Shown in pieces: positions 31,507 to 40,015 of a DNA stretch of 64,000 nucleotides. Position 1 is the first letter of the stretch. Every line of letters begins with the position of its first letter. The translations under genes and the position numbers were made by a program. Origin of the DNA: UBA4582 sp038106185 (lineage in GTDB: Bacteria; Pseudomonadota; Gammaproteobacteria; Pseudomonadales; Azotimanducaceae). The stretch spans positions 1 to 64,000 of the forward strand of contig JAYODE010000005.1 of assembly GCA_038106185.1 (NCBI GenBank). The letters are read 5' to 3'. Below the pieces are notes generated by a model, which ran no database searches, was not told the DNA's origin, and worked only from the letters and a program-made list of their open reading frames with translations.

Positions 31507-32737
31507 TTTTAACTACCCCGGCGCTTGAGACATGCCAGCTTTGAATGCCGTTGTAGTGATAGAAGCCGGCGGGGGAGTAGCGTGCCAGTGCCGTTGCTCG
31601 ACTGGGCTGAACCTGACCCAGTTCGTCTGTCGCGCGGCTTTGCAGAATGCTGCTTTGACCAACCCAGCGCCATGGCAGCCGGAATCTCGTCAGTGCCAGG
31701 GGTCTGGGGTCAGACTGCAATACGGCCTGTTCCCAGCTAATGCCACCGTCGGCGCTGACCTCGACTCCTCGAATGGCGCCTGCACCAGACCAGGCCAGGC
31801 CGGTCACTTCATAGAGGCCTTTTCTGTTCAGGGTCATGCGACCTGACGGCGAGGTGATCAGAGACTTAACGCCCATCGCCAGAGAGAACATCTCGGCCTT
31901 GCCATTCGGTAATAACTCAGTGTATTTGCTGGTTTCTTCTCGCGTATAGGCTGGCTGTGCCTGGATTTTGAGGCTGCGCAACCACTTGACGCTGACATTG
32001 CCCTCACAGCCAGGAACGAACAGCCGCATAGGATAACCCTGGGCCGGGCGAAGCGGCTCGCCATTTTGGTACAAGGCGATCATGACCTTGTCCAGGGCCA
32101 ATGACATAGGCACGCTGCGGGTCATACCGGCGGCGTCGGCACCCTCAGCGATCACCCAACGTGCCGAGTCGGCCACACCGGCTTCATCCAAAAGATAATG
32201 GAGCGGTATTCCTGTCCACTCGGCGCTCGAGATCAGGCCATTCAGCGAACCGGCGGTCAGATCCAGTGGCGTGGCCAGGGTATTGCGAAAGCTGTTACCT
32301 GAGCACTCCAAAAAGTATTGATGAGTTTCCATCGGATAGGCCAGCAGGTCTTCGTAGCGAAACTGCAGGGGCTGTCTGACATCACCGTAGAGGGTTAGGG
32401 TATGGCGCGTCGGATCTATGGCAGGTATGCCGCTGTGATGACGTTCGAAATGCAGACTGTTAGGTGTGATGGTGCCATTCAGGTCTTGCAGGGGTGTCGA
32501 TGATGATCCGGCGGCGGGGCCCATTGGGTGACCGCCGGTCTGTTCTCGCTTCAGGCGGGCGAAGGGCGATGGCTGACCATAGTCACTTTGCGGTTCGCCG
32601 GCATGGCGCATCCAGTCCTCAGTAGCCCGGGCTGGCAGGACGAAGCTGGTGGCTAATCCCAGTGCTGATGCCTTCAGCAATGCCCGTCTGGGCAACAGAC
32701 CGCCGTTGATGACCTGATTGATTGAGTCCTGATCCAT
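31493..32737 (-). CDS. soxC: SoxC-like molybdopterin sulfite dehydrogenase
   Basis: A 414-residue sulfite-oxidase-family enzyme. A Tat signal (LPRRALLKASALGLA) exports it folded. The molybdenum-ligating Cys is in FLECSGNSF near residue 144, with further conserved sequence in VPGCEGNVSVKWL. A C-terminal dimerisation domain follows. It oxidises sulfite or, in the Sox complex, the sulfane sulfur of SoxY. No soxXYZAB genes are near, so a free sulfite dehydrogenase is more likely. GGAGG lies ten bases before the ATG. The name soxC rests on similarity only. Confidence 0.88.
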   Translation of the reverse strand: MDQDSINQVINGGLLPRRALLKASALGLATSFVLPARATEDWMRHAGEPQSDYGQPSPFARLKREQTGGHPMGPAAGSSSTPLQDLNGTITPNSLHFERHHSGIPAIDPTRHTLTLYGDVRQPLQFRYEDLLAYPMETHQYFLECSGNSFRNTLATPLDLTAGSLNGLISSAEWTGIPLHYLLDEAGVADSARWVIAEGADAAGMTRSVPMSLALDKVMIALYQNGEPLRPAQGYPMRLFVPGCEGNVSVKWLRSLKIQAQPAYTREETSKYTELLPNGKAEMFSLAMGVKSLITSPSGRMTLNRKGLYEVTGLAWSGAGAIRGVEVSADGGISWEQAVLQSDPRPLALTRFRLPWRWVGQSSILQSRATDELGQVQPSRATALARYSPAGFYHYNGIQSWHVSSAGVVKNVYV

Positions 32738-33036
32738 TCGTTGTGTCCTCCCTCAAGACGCAAATATCAATGCGCAAACCGTGATGAGAAAACTAAACCA
32801 GCGGCTGTTGGATAGCAAAACTATTTGCAGGCAGTAGGTGGAATTCGGCTGACAGCAGATTGCAAGCCCGGCCTGTCGAGACCGCCAGACGGTCCTCGGT
32901 TGTTGCGATTTGGTCGTGTTTGACAGGTAGCGGGCAAGCCTTCTGATCAGTAAGCGCAGTCCCGGAAACTGGTTTATGCGAAGTTGAAGGCACACTTACC
33001 CGGTTCACGGCGGCGCAGAGAAATTTGCCTGAATGC

Positions 33037-33354
33037 TCAGTCCAGCACTCGCATCAACAGAGGTTGCAGAAGCAGGGCGAGCATCAGGCCACCATATAGA
33101 TCCCGGTCGTAGCCCAGGTTCAGGCTGAAATCTGCCGGCATATTTGCGTTCAACGACAAAAAGACGATAAGCGCAACGATAAGCTCGCGGCGACGAGCAA
33201 CGAATAGAGTGCAGGTAGTCGCCAGTACCAAGATCAAACCGAGGTTGACGGAAAAACCGAGTCGAGCAATCAAGTTGTCGTCAAGGTTCATGCTCAAGGT
33301 CACTGAAAAGAGTAAAAACAGCATGGCGATGCGGACATAAAGTAAGACTTCCAT
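33037..33354 (-). CDS. Small multi-pass membrane protein of unknown function
   Basis: A 105-residue hydrophobic protein that I cannot assign to a family. It has three or four predicted membrane segments (VRIAMLFLLFSVTL, NLGLILVLATTCTLF, ELIVALIVFLSL, and a C-terminal LMLALLLQPLLMRVL). A polar NLDDNLIARLGFSVN segment lies between the first two. The start at 33354 is chosen for its fit to the first membrane segment and a GAGGTG upstream. The 299 bases between it and soxC show no recognisable feature. Function unknown. Confidence 0.72.
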   Translation of the reverse strand: MEVLLYVRIAMLFLLFSVTLSMNLDDNLIARLGFSVNLGLILVLATTCTLFVARRRELIVALIVFLSLNANMPADFSLNLGYDRDLYGGLMLALLLQPLLMRVLD

Positions 33355-33638
33355 GGAGACACCTCGTTCGCACATTTTGCGTTGAAGGCTATCTTAGATC
33401 TCGATGTTGAAGATTTCCGGTTGGAAGTTAAAAGTTGTGACCGAGTTCACCGGTACCGGCGACCAATGGCCCATTTGGCAACTAGAGGAGAGCATCTTGT
33501 TTATCTGCTGTTTGTCGATCCTTGGCTTTTGATTGACTTCAGTTGCTCTCTGCTGCGTACCCCTGGCTGGTTGTGAGTGCAGCGCCTGATTTCTGTTGTT
33601 ATTATTCCAAGTCTACCTGACCGAGAGCATGCCGCCAG

Positions 33639-34961
33639 ATGACTGACTTGCAGAGTTTACCTTTTATAAACATTGTGATGAGTGAGTGGCGTCTGTTTAT
33701 TGATCGAGTCTTCAGTCTGCAGTCGGCGGTCGAGCTTAGTGTCGTGCTGTTTGTCGGCATGGTAGCGTACTTTTTGGCGAGCCATTACCGACCCAAGTTG
33801 CTCGCCCTGGCCGATCAACAGCAGAATAACCAGGCTTTGTATCGATTACTGTCGGTTGCTGTAGTGATTCTGATGCCCCTGTACTGGCTCGTTATGCAAT
33901 GGGGATGCAATTGGCTTGCGCAGCTGTTGGGGTTTGAGCCTGGCCTGATGCGAGTGACAGCGAGTCTGCTGACCGCCTGGGTGCTGATTCGCATTGTGAC
34001 CACCTTTATTCAAAGTGAGCTGCTAGGTCGAGCCCTGGCGTTGGTCGCCTGGTCTGTCGCCGCACTGAATATCGTCGGTTGGCTTGGCCAGTCGATAGAG
34101 TTGCTGAAATATATTGGTATCGATTTCGGCTCGGTGAGAGTCTCCTTGTTTACTGTACTCAAGGGCATGTTCGCACTGGGTGTTCTGCTTTGGGTATCCA
34201 ATGTCCTGTCAACACTGTTCGAGAATCGCATCAAGATGATTCCGGACCTGACACCTTCAGTTCAAACGCTGTTTGCTAAACTGTTTAAGTTGACCGTGAT
34301 GTTTATTGCCGTGGTTGTTGCCATCAGTGCCGTCGGTATTGACATGACAGCTTTTGCCGTCATAGGTGGTGCAGTGGGTGTTGGTATCGGTCTGGGGTTA
34401 CAGAAGATCGTCGCCAATCTGATCAGCGGCATTATTCTTCTGATGGATAAGTCGATTAAGCCAGGGGATGTGATTGCCGTTGCCAACTACTATGGTCGTG
34501 TGGACTCTCTGGGAGCGCGTTATGTGTCAGTCACGACTCGAGACGGTATTGAGCATCTGATCCCGAATGAAGAGTTGATTGTTAATCGGGTCGAAAACTG
34601 GTCGCACAGCAACAACCTCTATCGCATCAGGTTGGCGGTCGGTGTCCACTATAAAACCGATATCGAGCAAGCCATGGCGCTCTGCCTCGCGGCGGCCAGC
34701 AGTGCCGAGCGGGTCCTTCAGTCGCCAGGACCTGTCTGCCTGCTGCGCGGCTTTGGAGACAGCGCCATAGAGTTGGAGCTGCGTTTTTGGATTGATGATC
34801 CAATGAGCGGTCGAGCGAATCTTAATAGCGAGATACTGATGCGAATTTGGCGCAGCTTCAAAGACAACGGCATTGAAATTCCCTATCCACAGCGAGACAT
34901 TCATCTGCGCAATCCCGAATGGCAGCAGGTCGAGCGACATTTGCCGACCCGGGATGAATGA
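33639..34961 (+). CDS. MscS-family mechanosensitive ion channel
   Basis: A 440-residue small-conductance mechanosensitive channel, larger than E. coli MscS (286 residues) because of extra N-terminal helices. The pore-lining segment is AVIGGAVGVGIGLGLQKIVANLISGIILL near residues 237-265, followed by MDKSIKPGDVI, typical of the beta domain. It protects against hypo-osmotic shock by opening under membrane tension. It seems to be a single-gene unit; a 178-bp space with no clear feature separates it from the AstE-like gene. Confidence 0.93.
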   Translation: MTDLQSLPFINIVMSEWRLFIDRVFSLQSAVELSVVLFVGMVAYFLASHYRPKLLALADQQQNNQALYRLLSVAVVILMPLYWLVMQWGCNWLAQLLGFEPGLMRVTASLLTAWVLIRIVTTFIQSELLGRALALVAWSVAALNIVGWLGQSIELLKYIGIDFGSVRVSLFTVLKGMFALGVLLWVSNVLSTLFENRIKMIPDLTPSVQTLFAKLFKLTVMFIAVVVAISAVGIDMTAFAVIGGAVGVGIGLGLQKIVANLISGIILLMDKSIKPGDVIAVANYYGRVDSLGARYVSVTTRDGIEHLIPNEELIVNRVENWSHSNNLYRIRLAVGVHYKTDIEQAMALCLAAASSAERVLQSPGPVCLLRGFGDSAIELELRFWIDDPMSGRANLNSEILMRIWRSFKDNGIEIPYPQRDIHLRNPEWQQVERHLPTRDE

Positions 34962-35139
34962 GCGTTATTCAGACCGGGTTATTGAGCACCATGACGAGTC
35001 TTGCGCGCGGCAGTGGTACCAACACCAACTCCTGTCGAAAGCACGCGGAAGTTAATCGCCTTGAATGGTATAGGACGGGTATCGGTAGTGGTATATTCGA
35101 GCGACCATGACTTAGGTCTGACAACAGGCGGGATGTTCC

Positions 35140-36183
35140 TTGGCGACGAGTAAGCAAAAGGCGGTGGAAATTGGCGGGACGCTGATAAAACCTGGCGAGA
35201 AGCGGTTGGTCGAGTTGCTGGTGGCAAACCTTTACACCAACACAGCGATGCACTTGCCAGTCCATGTCATTAACGGCCGGTTACCTGGCCCCACGCTGTT
35301 TATCAGTGCCGCCATCCATGGCGACGAGCTTAATGGCGTGGAAATTATCCGTCGGCTTTTAACCCAGCGGCGTTTTGACGGAATGAAAGGTTGTCTGATT
35401 TGCGTGCCAGTGATTAACGGCTTTGGCATGCTTCAGCACTCTCGTTATTCGCCAGACGGACGGGACCTCAATCGCTCGTTCCCTGGTTCGGAACGCGGCT
35501 CTCTGACTGCGCGTCTGTGCCATATTTTTCTCGAGCAGGTCGTCAAAAAATGTGACTTTGGCATAGATTTGCATACCGGCGCGCAGCATCGCTCGAATCT
35601 GCCGCAGGTACGCGGCAATCTCGATGATCAGGAAACAGCCAGGCTGGCGTCAGCCTTCGGCGTACCGGTGCTGTTGAACGCCAATGAGCGAGACGGATCG
35701 TTACGTCAGGTTGCGATCGAGCACAACGTCAAGGTATTGCTTTACGAGGCAGGCGAAGCATTGCGCTATGACGAGGTGTCAATCAAGGTTGGCGTTGCAG
35801 GTATTTTGAATGTGATGCGGGCCTTGGGCATGATCGCCGCGATGCGTCGCAAAAAGCCTTTGCCTGAGCCTTATGTTGCCCGCAGCAGCCGCTGGCTGCG
35901 AGCACCCGCCAGTGGCTCTTTTCAGGCCAAGGTGCAGTTGGGCGATCGCGTGAATAAGGGCGAGTTGATCGGCACTGTGTCAGACCCAACGAACATATTC
36001 AGCGGTATCAACACACGATTGGTGTGTCCGTTTGACGGTATAGTCATTGGTCAGTCGAGAATTCCGCTGGTGAATGAAGGTGATGCCTTGGTTCATCTCG
36101 CGCGATTTGAGGAAAATATGGCTGACATAGAAGCAGAACTCGATCTGTTTCACGAAACCTACGGAAACGATGATATACGTTGA
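35140..36183 (+). CDS. Succinylglutamate desuccinylase/aspartoacylase family protein
   Basis: A 347-residue M14-type zinc hydrolase. Zinc ligands are in AAIHGDELNG near residue 49 and DLHTGAQHRSN near 146, with the conserved DGRDLNRSFPG substrate-binding turn between them. The catalytic Glu is likely in LLYEAGEALR near 210. A C-terminal beta-barrel resembling a lipoyl/biotinyl domain (RAPASGSFQAKV onward) is typical of the subgroup. The start codon appears to be TTG. The substrate is unknown; AstE and aspartoacylase act on N-acyl amino acids. Confidence 0.9.
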   Translation: MATSKQKAVEIGGTLIKPGEKRLVELLVANLYTNTAMHLPVHVINGRLPGPTLFISAAIHGDELNGVEIIRRLLTQRRFDGMKGCLICVPVINGFGMLQHSRYSPDGRDLNRSFPGSERGSLTARLCHIFLEQVVKKCDFGIDLHTGAQHRSNLPQVRGNLDDQETARLASAFGVPVLLNANERDGSLRQVAIEHNVKVLLYEAGEALRYDEVSIKVGVAGILNVMRALGMIAAMRRKKPLPEPYVARSSRWLRAPASGSFQAKVQLGDRVNKGELIGTVSDPTNIFSGINTRLVCPFDGIVIGQSRIPLVNEGDALVHLARFEENMADIEAELDLFHETYGNDDIR

Positions 36184-36303
36184 TAACACCTGCCGACTCG
36201 CAGAGCAGCACCTGCAATAGCTGGCTTTTTTCCGTCTGTCTGCGTTGCATTGTCGAGCTGAAGTCTTTACCTTAGCGACTGATTTAATAGCTGGATTTGA
36301 TCT

Positions 36304-37440
36304 ATGTTTCAGGGGCTGCAATTTGAACCGGTAAAACTCCCGCAGAGCTCTGCAGCGCTGCGTGCCGAGGTGAGAGCCTTCGTCGAGGGCGAGCTGGCAG
36401 ACGACTATTTACGTAATTCAGACTTCAATGCTGGCGAATCTGCAGAGTTCAGCCAGCGTCTCGGCCAGCGTGGCTGGATCGGCATGACCTGGCCGAAACA
36501 ATATGGTGGCGCCGAGCGTTCCTTTTTAGAACGCTATGTTGTTACCGAAGAACTGCTGGCGGCGGGCGCGCCGGTAGGCGCACACTGGATCGCGGATCGG
36601 CAGAGCGGTGCTCAGCTGCTCAAATTCGGCACGGAAGCACAAAGGCGCGAGTATCTGCCCCGTATCGTTCGTGGTGAGTGCTACTTCTCGATCGGCATGA
36701 GTGAGCCAGATACGGGTTCTGACCTGGCATCAGTGCGTACCAGTGCCACCAGGGTCGATGGGGGCTGGCTATTGAACGGCAGCAAGATCTGGTCGAGTGG
36801 CGCCCATATGAACCATTACATGATAGCGCTGGTGCGTACCGAACCTGCGTCCAGCAACCGGCATGCGGGCTTGAGCCAATTTATTGTGGATCTGCAGGAT
36901 CCCAACGTCACTATCAAGGGTATTCTCAACCTCGCCGGCGACAGTGATTTCAACCAAGTCTTTTTCGATGATGTCTTTATACCGGATGCCAATGTCATAG
37001 GCACGCCGGGCAATGGCTGGGAACAAGTCGTCAGCGAGTTGGGCTATGAGCGCAGCGGCCCGGAACGGTTTCTCAGCGCATTTCGTGTCCTGGTTGAGTT
37101 TATTCGTGAAGTGGGCGCGAGTCCCAGTGAGGCGCAGCTTGCGCTGATTGGTCGCTTAATGGCAAATCTGATTACGCTGCGAAGGATGTCCATTTCGGTC
37201 GCGGCCATGCTGGAGGGGGGTAAAACGCCGATTACCGAGGCCGCTCTGATTAAGGACCTGGGGAACACTTATGAGCGTCTTGTGCCAGAGTTGATTCGTG
37301 TGCTGGCGCCGGTCGCCCCGTCAACCCGTTTCAAAAACACGCTGCAACAATGTGTTCTGCACGCGCCTTCTTTTACGCTGCGGGGTGGTACACGGGAAAT
37401 TCTGCGCGGTGTGATAGCCCGTGGGCTTGGACTGCGATAA
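36304..37440 (+). CDS. Acyl-CoA dehydrogenase family protein (first of a pair)
   Basis: A 378-residue acyl-CoA dehydrogenase. The FAD-binding region contains YFSIGMSEPDTGSDLAS, then the GWLLNGSKIWSSGAHMNHY strand. The C-terminal RGGTREILRGVIA lacks the Glu found in the YEGT motif of medium-chain enzymes. A candidate base is the Glu of LGYERSG, at the position used by isovaleryl-CoA-type enzymes. A second, more divergent dehydrogenase starts ten bases downstream. Such pairs form heterotetramers in steroid side-chain and related degradation (family knowledge), so a joint enzyme is likely. Confidence 0.92.
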   Translation: MFQGLQFEPVKLPQSSAALRAEVRAFVEGELADDYLRNSDFNAGESAEFSQRLGQRGWIGMTWPKQYGGAERSFLERYVVTEELLAAGAPVGAHWIADRQSGAQLLKFGTEAQRREYLPRIVRGECYFSIGMSEPDTGSDLASVRTSATRVDGGWLLNGSKIWSSGAHMNHYMIALVRTEPASSNRHAGLSQFIVDLQDPNVTIKGILNLAGDSDFNQVFFDDVFIPDANVIGTPGNGWEQVVSELGYERSGPERFLSAFRVLVEFIREVGASPSEAQLALIGRLMANLITLRRMSISVAAMLEGGKTPITEAALIKDLGNTYERLVPELIRVLAPVAPSTRFKNTLQQCVLHAPSFTLRGGTREILRGVIARGLGLR

Positions 37441-37450
37441 GGAGTCGCTG

Positions 37451-38497
37451 ATGAATGACCAACAATTGATTACCGATACTGTCAGGCGCATTCTGCAGGA
37501 CAAGTGCACCCATGCTGTGGTCGATGCGTCAGAGGCTGGCGACTGGGCAGCGGATCTGTGGCAAACCCTGGAAGATAATGGCCTGACGCTTGCGGGCATC
37601 AGCGACGCCATTGGCGGTACGGGGGGCGAACTTGCCGACTCCTTGCTGGTTATTCGCGAAGCAGCAAGTGTTGGTGCGCCATTGCCATTAGCCGAGACTT
37701 TTATGGCTGCGCGCCTGTGCGAGTTGGTAGGGGCGCAGATGCCAGGAGGGCCTGTCACTGTGTCGAATTCGGTCATCAATATTCGGCACCAAGCAGACGG
37801 CTATCGGCTGCAGGGTCAGGTTGCCGATGTGCCGTTTGCAACCAACTGCGCCACGCTTGTCTTGGTCGCCAGTGACGATACTGGCCATTCCTACCTGTGC
37901 CTGATGCCTCTGGCTGGCATCGAACAGCAGGTTACGCGTACCATGGCCGGCGAGCCCCGTTCTGCCATGGTTATCGATTGCCTGTTGCCGAAAAACGTCG
38001 TCTTTTCCAGTGATCAGGACCTTGCGGCACAGCTGTTGCACTTGGGTGCTGTCACTCGGTCAGTGATGATGGCTGGCGCTATGACCTCGATTCTTGAACA
38101 GTCAGTACGCTACGCCATGGAGCGCCAGCAATTTGGCCGACCGATCGCACAGTTTCAGGCTATTCAGCAGCAATTGGCCGTACTCGCTGGCGAAGTGGCG
38201 GCCTGTCAGCGGGCAGCGGACTCCCTGAATGATGCCTTGGTATCCTTGAATCGGTTGGACATTGCCATCGCCAAGGCGCGTATCAGTGAGGCGGTTGGTG
38301 CCGCGACAGAGATAGCTCACCAGGTCCATGGTGCCATGGGGTATACGATGGAACATGGTTTGAACCTGCGAACACGTCGATTGTGGTGCTGGCGAGACGA
38401 GTATGGCAATGAAGGTTATTGGCAGCAGGCCATTGGCCGATTTGTGGTGTCCAAAGGCGCGGAAAATGCCTGGCAGACTGTGACAGATGCCGGCTAG
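37451..38497 (+). CDS. Acyl-CoA dehydrogenase family protein (second of a pair)
   Basis: A 348-residue protein with an acyl-CoA dehydrogenase fold but weaker active-site motifs than its neighbour. The C-terminal helical domain is recognisable (RYAMERQQFGRPIAQFQAIQQQLA, then AHQVHGAMGYTMEHGLNLRTRRLW). The middle beta domain is short and lacks the clear SEPDTGSD FAD motif. It probably serves as the partner subunit in a heteromeric dehydrogenase with the gene ten bases upstream. GGAG is seven bases before the ATG. Confidence 0.9.
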   Translation: MNDQQLITDTVRRILQDKCTHAVVDASEAGDWAADLWQTLEDNGLTLAGISDAIGGTGGELADSLLVIREAASVGAPLPLAETFMAARLCELVGAQMPGGPVTVSNSVINIRHQADGYRLQGQVADVPFATNCATLVLVASDDTGHSYLCLMPLAGIEQQVTRTMAGEPRSAMVIDCLLPKNVVFSSDQDLAAQLLHLGAVTRSVMMAGAMTSILEQSVRYAMERQQFGRPIAQFQAIQQQLAVLAGEVAACQRAADSLNDALVSLNRLDIAIAKARISEAVGAATEIAHQVHGAMGYTMEHGLNLRTRRLWCWRDEYGNEGYWQQAIGRFVVSKGAENAWQTVTDAG

Positions 38498-38510
38498 CTC
38501 GGCGGCGCTG

Positions 38511-38601
38511 CTTTTTGCCAGCGCTTTTTTAAACCGCTTTTTTAAACCGCCGTTTTAAGCCGCAGTCTCAGGCAACTGTTTTAGGCAACTGTTTTAGGCA
38601 G
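38511..38601. repeat. Tandem array, 13 bp x 7, two sub-families
   Basis: Seven 13-bp units. Two are cttttttaaaccg, with diverged neighbours, and the last two are ctgttttaggcaa and ctgttttaggcag. The same phase is kept throughout although the sequence changes. It lies between convergent genes, starting 14 bases after the dehydrogenase stop codon. Confidence 0.9.
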
Positions 38602-38638
38602 AGCAAGCAGAGTTGAACACAGGCGCCTGACGGATCTG

Positions 38639-39580
38639 TCAGGCGTCGGCCAGACGGTACTCTGCGGTCAGGCTTAGCTCTGACTCATTGCTCACCACCT
38701 GGCCCGTTGCCACCAGGCGTGCCATAGCAGCCAACACAGACCTGGCTGCCGCACCGTAAAGGCTTGGATCGGTTTCGGTATACATCACCGGTACCATATC
38801 GGGGATTTTGGCATAGCCTTGAGTGACGCAATCGAGTATCTGCTGTTCCCGTTCCAGACGATGGGCAATGAAAGCGCGAACATAGTCCTTCACATTGCTG
38901 ATGCTGGCGCCGTGAGTCGGCCAGTAGATGTTATCGTCCCTGCTCAGTAACAGCTCCAGGCTGCGCATATACTGGGTCATGTCGCCATCCGGCGGGCCTA
39001 TGACACTGGTTGACCAACCCATCACGTGATCGCCCGTAAATAAAGCCTTTTCCTCCAGCAGGGCAAAGCAAACGTGGTTTGAGGTGTGGCCGGGCGTGTA
39101 GACACACTCCACGGTCCAGCCATCACCCTTGATGATGTCACCGTGGCGAATCACAACATCTGGCACGAAATCCATATCTCCGCCTTCCTCAATCAGCACG
39201 CCCTGATCGCGCTTTCCGGCACCATGAGGTCCATACCCATAGGTTTTTGTTCCCCAATAGGCTTTGAGCGGAGCGGCCGCCGGCGAGTGGTCATAATGGG
39301 TATGTGTAATCAGGATGTGAGTGACCGTCTCGCCTTTCAGGCAGGTCTTCAGCGCTTCGATATGTTCGTCTAGCAGCGGGCCAGGATCTATGACAGCAAC
39401 GTTACCGCGGCCGATGATGTAGGTGCCGGTACCGCGAAACGTAAAGCCGCTAGGATTGCGCGCAGTGACTCGCCGAATGAGCGGAGAGAGCTCCTCCAAT
39501 TGGGCGTATTCGTACGGGTATTGATAGATAAAGGGTATTTTGGTGGCCATAGTTTGGGTCACTGTGGAGTAAGGGTTCAT
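38639..39580 (-). CDS. Metallo-beta-lactamase-fold hydrolase (LACTB2-like)
   Basis: A 313-residue MBL-fold protein. The metal-binding motif is THTHYDHS near residue 92, with further ligands in VYTPGHTSNHV and the Asp in LFTGDHVMG. The N-terminal TGTYIIGRGNVAVIDPG and a C-terminal winged-helix-like tail are typical of the LACTB2/RNase-Z-like group rather than antibiotic-cleaving enzymes. The substrate is probably a thioester or RNA, and cannot be decided here. It diverges from the HD-GYP gene. Confidence 0.9.
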   Translation of the reverse strand: MNPYSTVTQTMATKIPFIYQYPYEYAQLEELSPLIRRVTARNPSGFTFRGTGTYIIGRGNVAVIDPGPLLDEHIEALKTCLKGETVTHILITHTHYDHSPAAAPLKAYWGTKTYGYGPHGAGKRDQGVLIEEGGDMDFVPDVVIRHGDIIKGDGWTVECVYTPGHTSNHVCFALLEEKALFTGDHVMGWSTSVIGPPDGDMTQYMRSLELLLSRDDNIYWPTHGASISNVKDYVRAFIAHRLEREQQILDCVTQGYAKIPDMVPVMYTETDPSLYGAAARSVLAAMARLVATGQVVSNESELSLTAEYRLADA

Positions 39581-40015
39581 TAAATGTTCATTAAGAGCGC
39601 GACATGGGTCCGTAACGCTTCGGCTTCCAGTCTTCAGCTTCTTGTCTTCAAGGCCAGATCTTCAAGGCCTGATCTTAAAGGCCTGATCTTAAAGGCCTGA
39701 TCTTAAAGGCCTGATCTTAAAGATCTATAGCAGCGCCAGCTCGGCCGATGCTGCGTCTGGCAATCAACCCGAGCATAGCAGAATGGGCAGCAGATGACAG
39801 GCGCTTGAAAGGCTTTTACGCAGCGCCTGTGACCCTTTTCAAATCGGGTCGGGTCGGCTAGCTGCCACTGTTTCGGCCGCGACCCACATACCATCAGTGT
39901 ACTTGCCCTTTGCCGGTTGTCGGTGTGTCACGTGGATTCAATGCCCCTTATGTTAGGCTCGAGGGTCAGGACAATCTTAACAGGGTGATGTCATGGGTAG
40001 TGCGAAGGGCAACTT
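39581..40015. other. Divergent intergenic region with array
   Basis: 435 bp between the MBL-fold and HD-GYP genes, with the 14-bp tandem array at 39638-39721 near its left end. The right part (39722-40015) should hold the promoter of the HD-GYP gene; I could not define one with confidence. No gene recognised. Confidence 0.65.
39638..39721. repeat. Tandem array, 14 bp x 6
   Basis: Four identical units of ggcctgatcttaaa are preceded by ggccagatcttcaa and a more diverged unit. The gradient from diverged to identical suggests recent expansion at the right-hand end. It lies in the leader region of the MBL-fold gene. Confidence 0.95.

Noticed and set aside
33382..33576. Small plus-strand reading frame upstream of the MscS gene
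   Set aside because: TTG start without a ribosome binding site and no recognisable features; probably non-coding.
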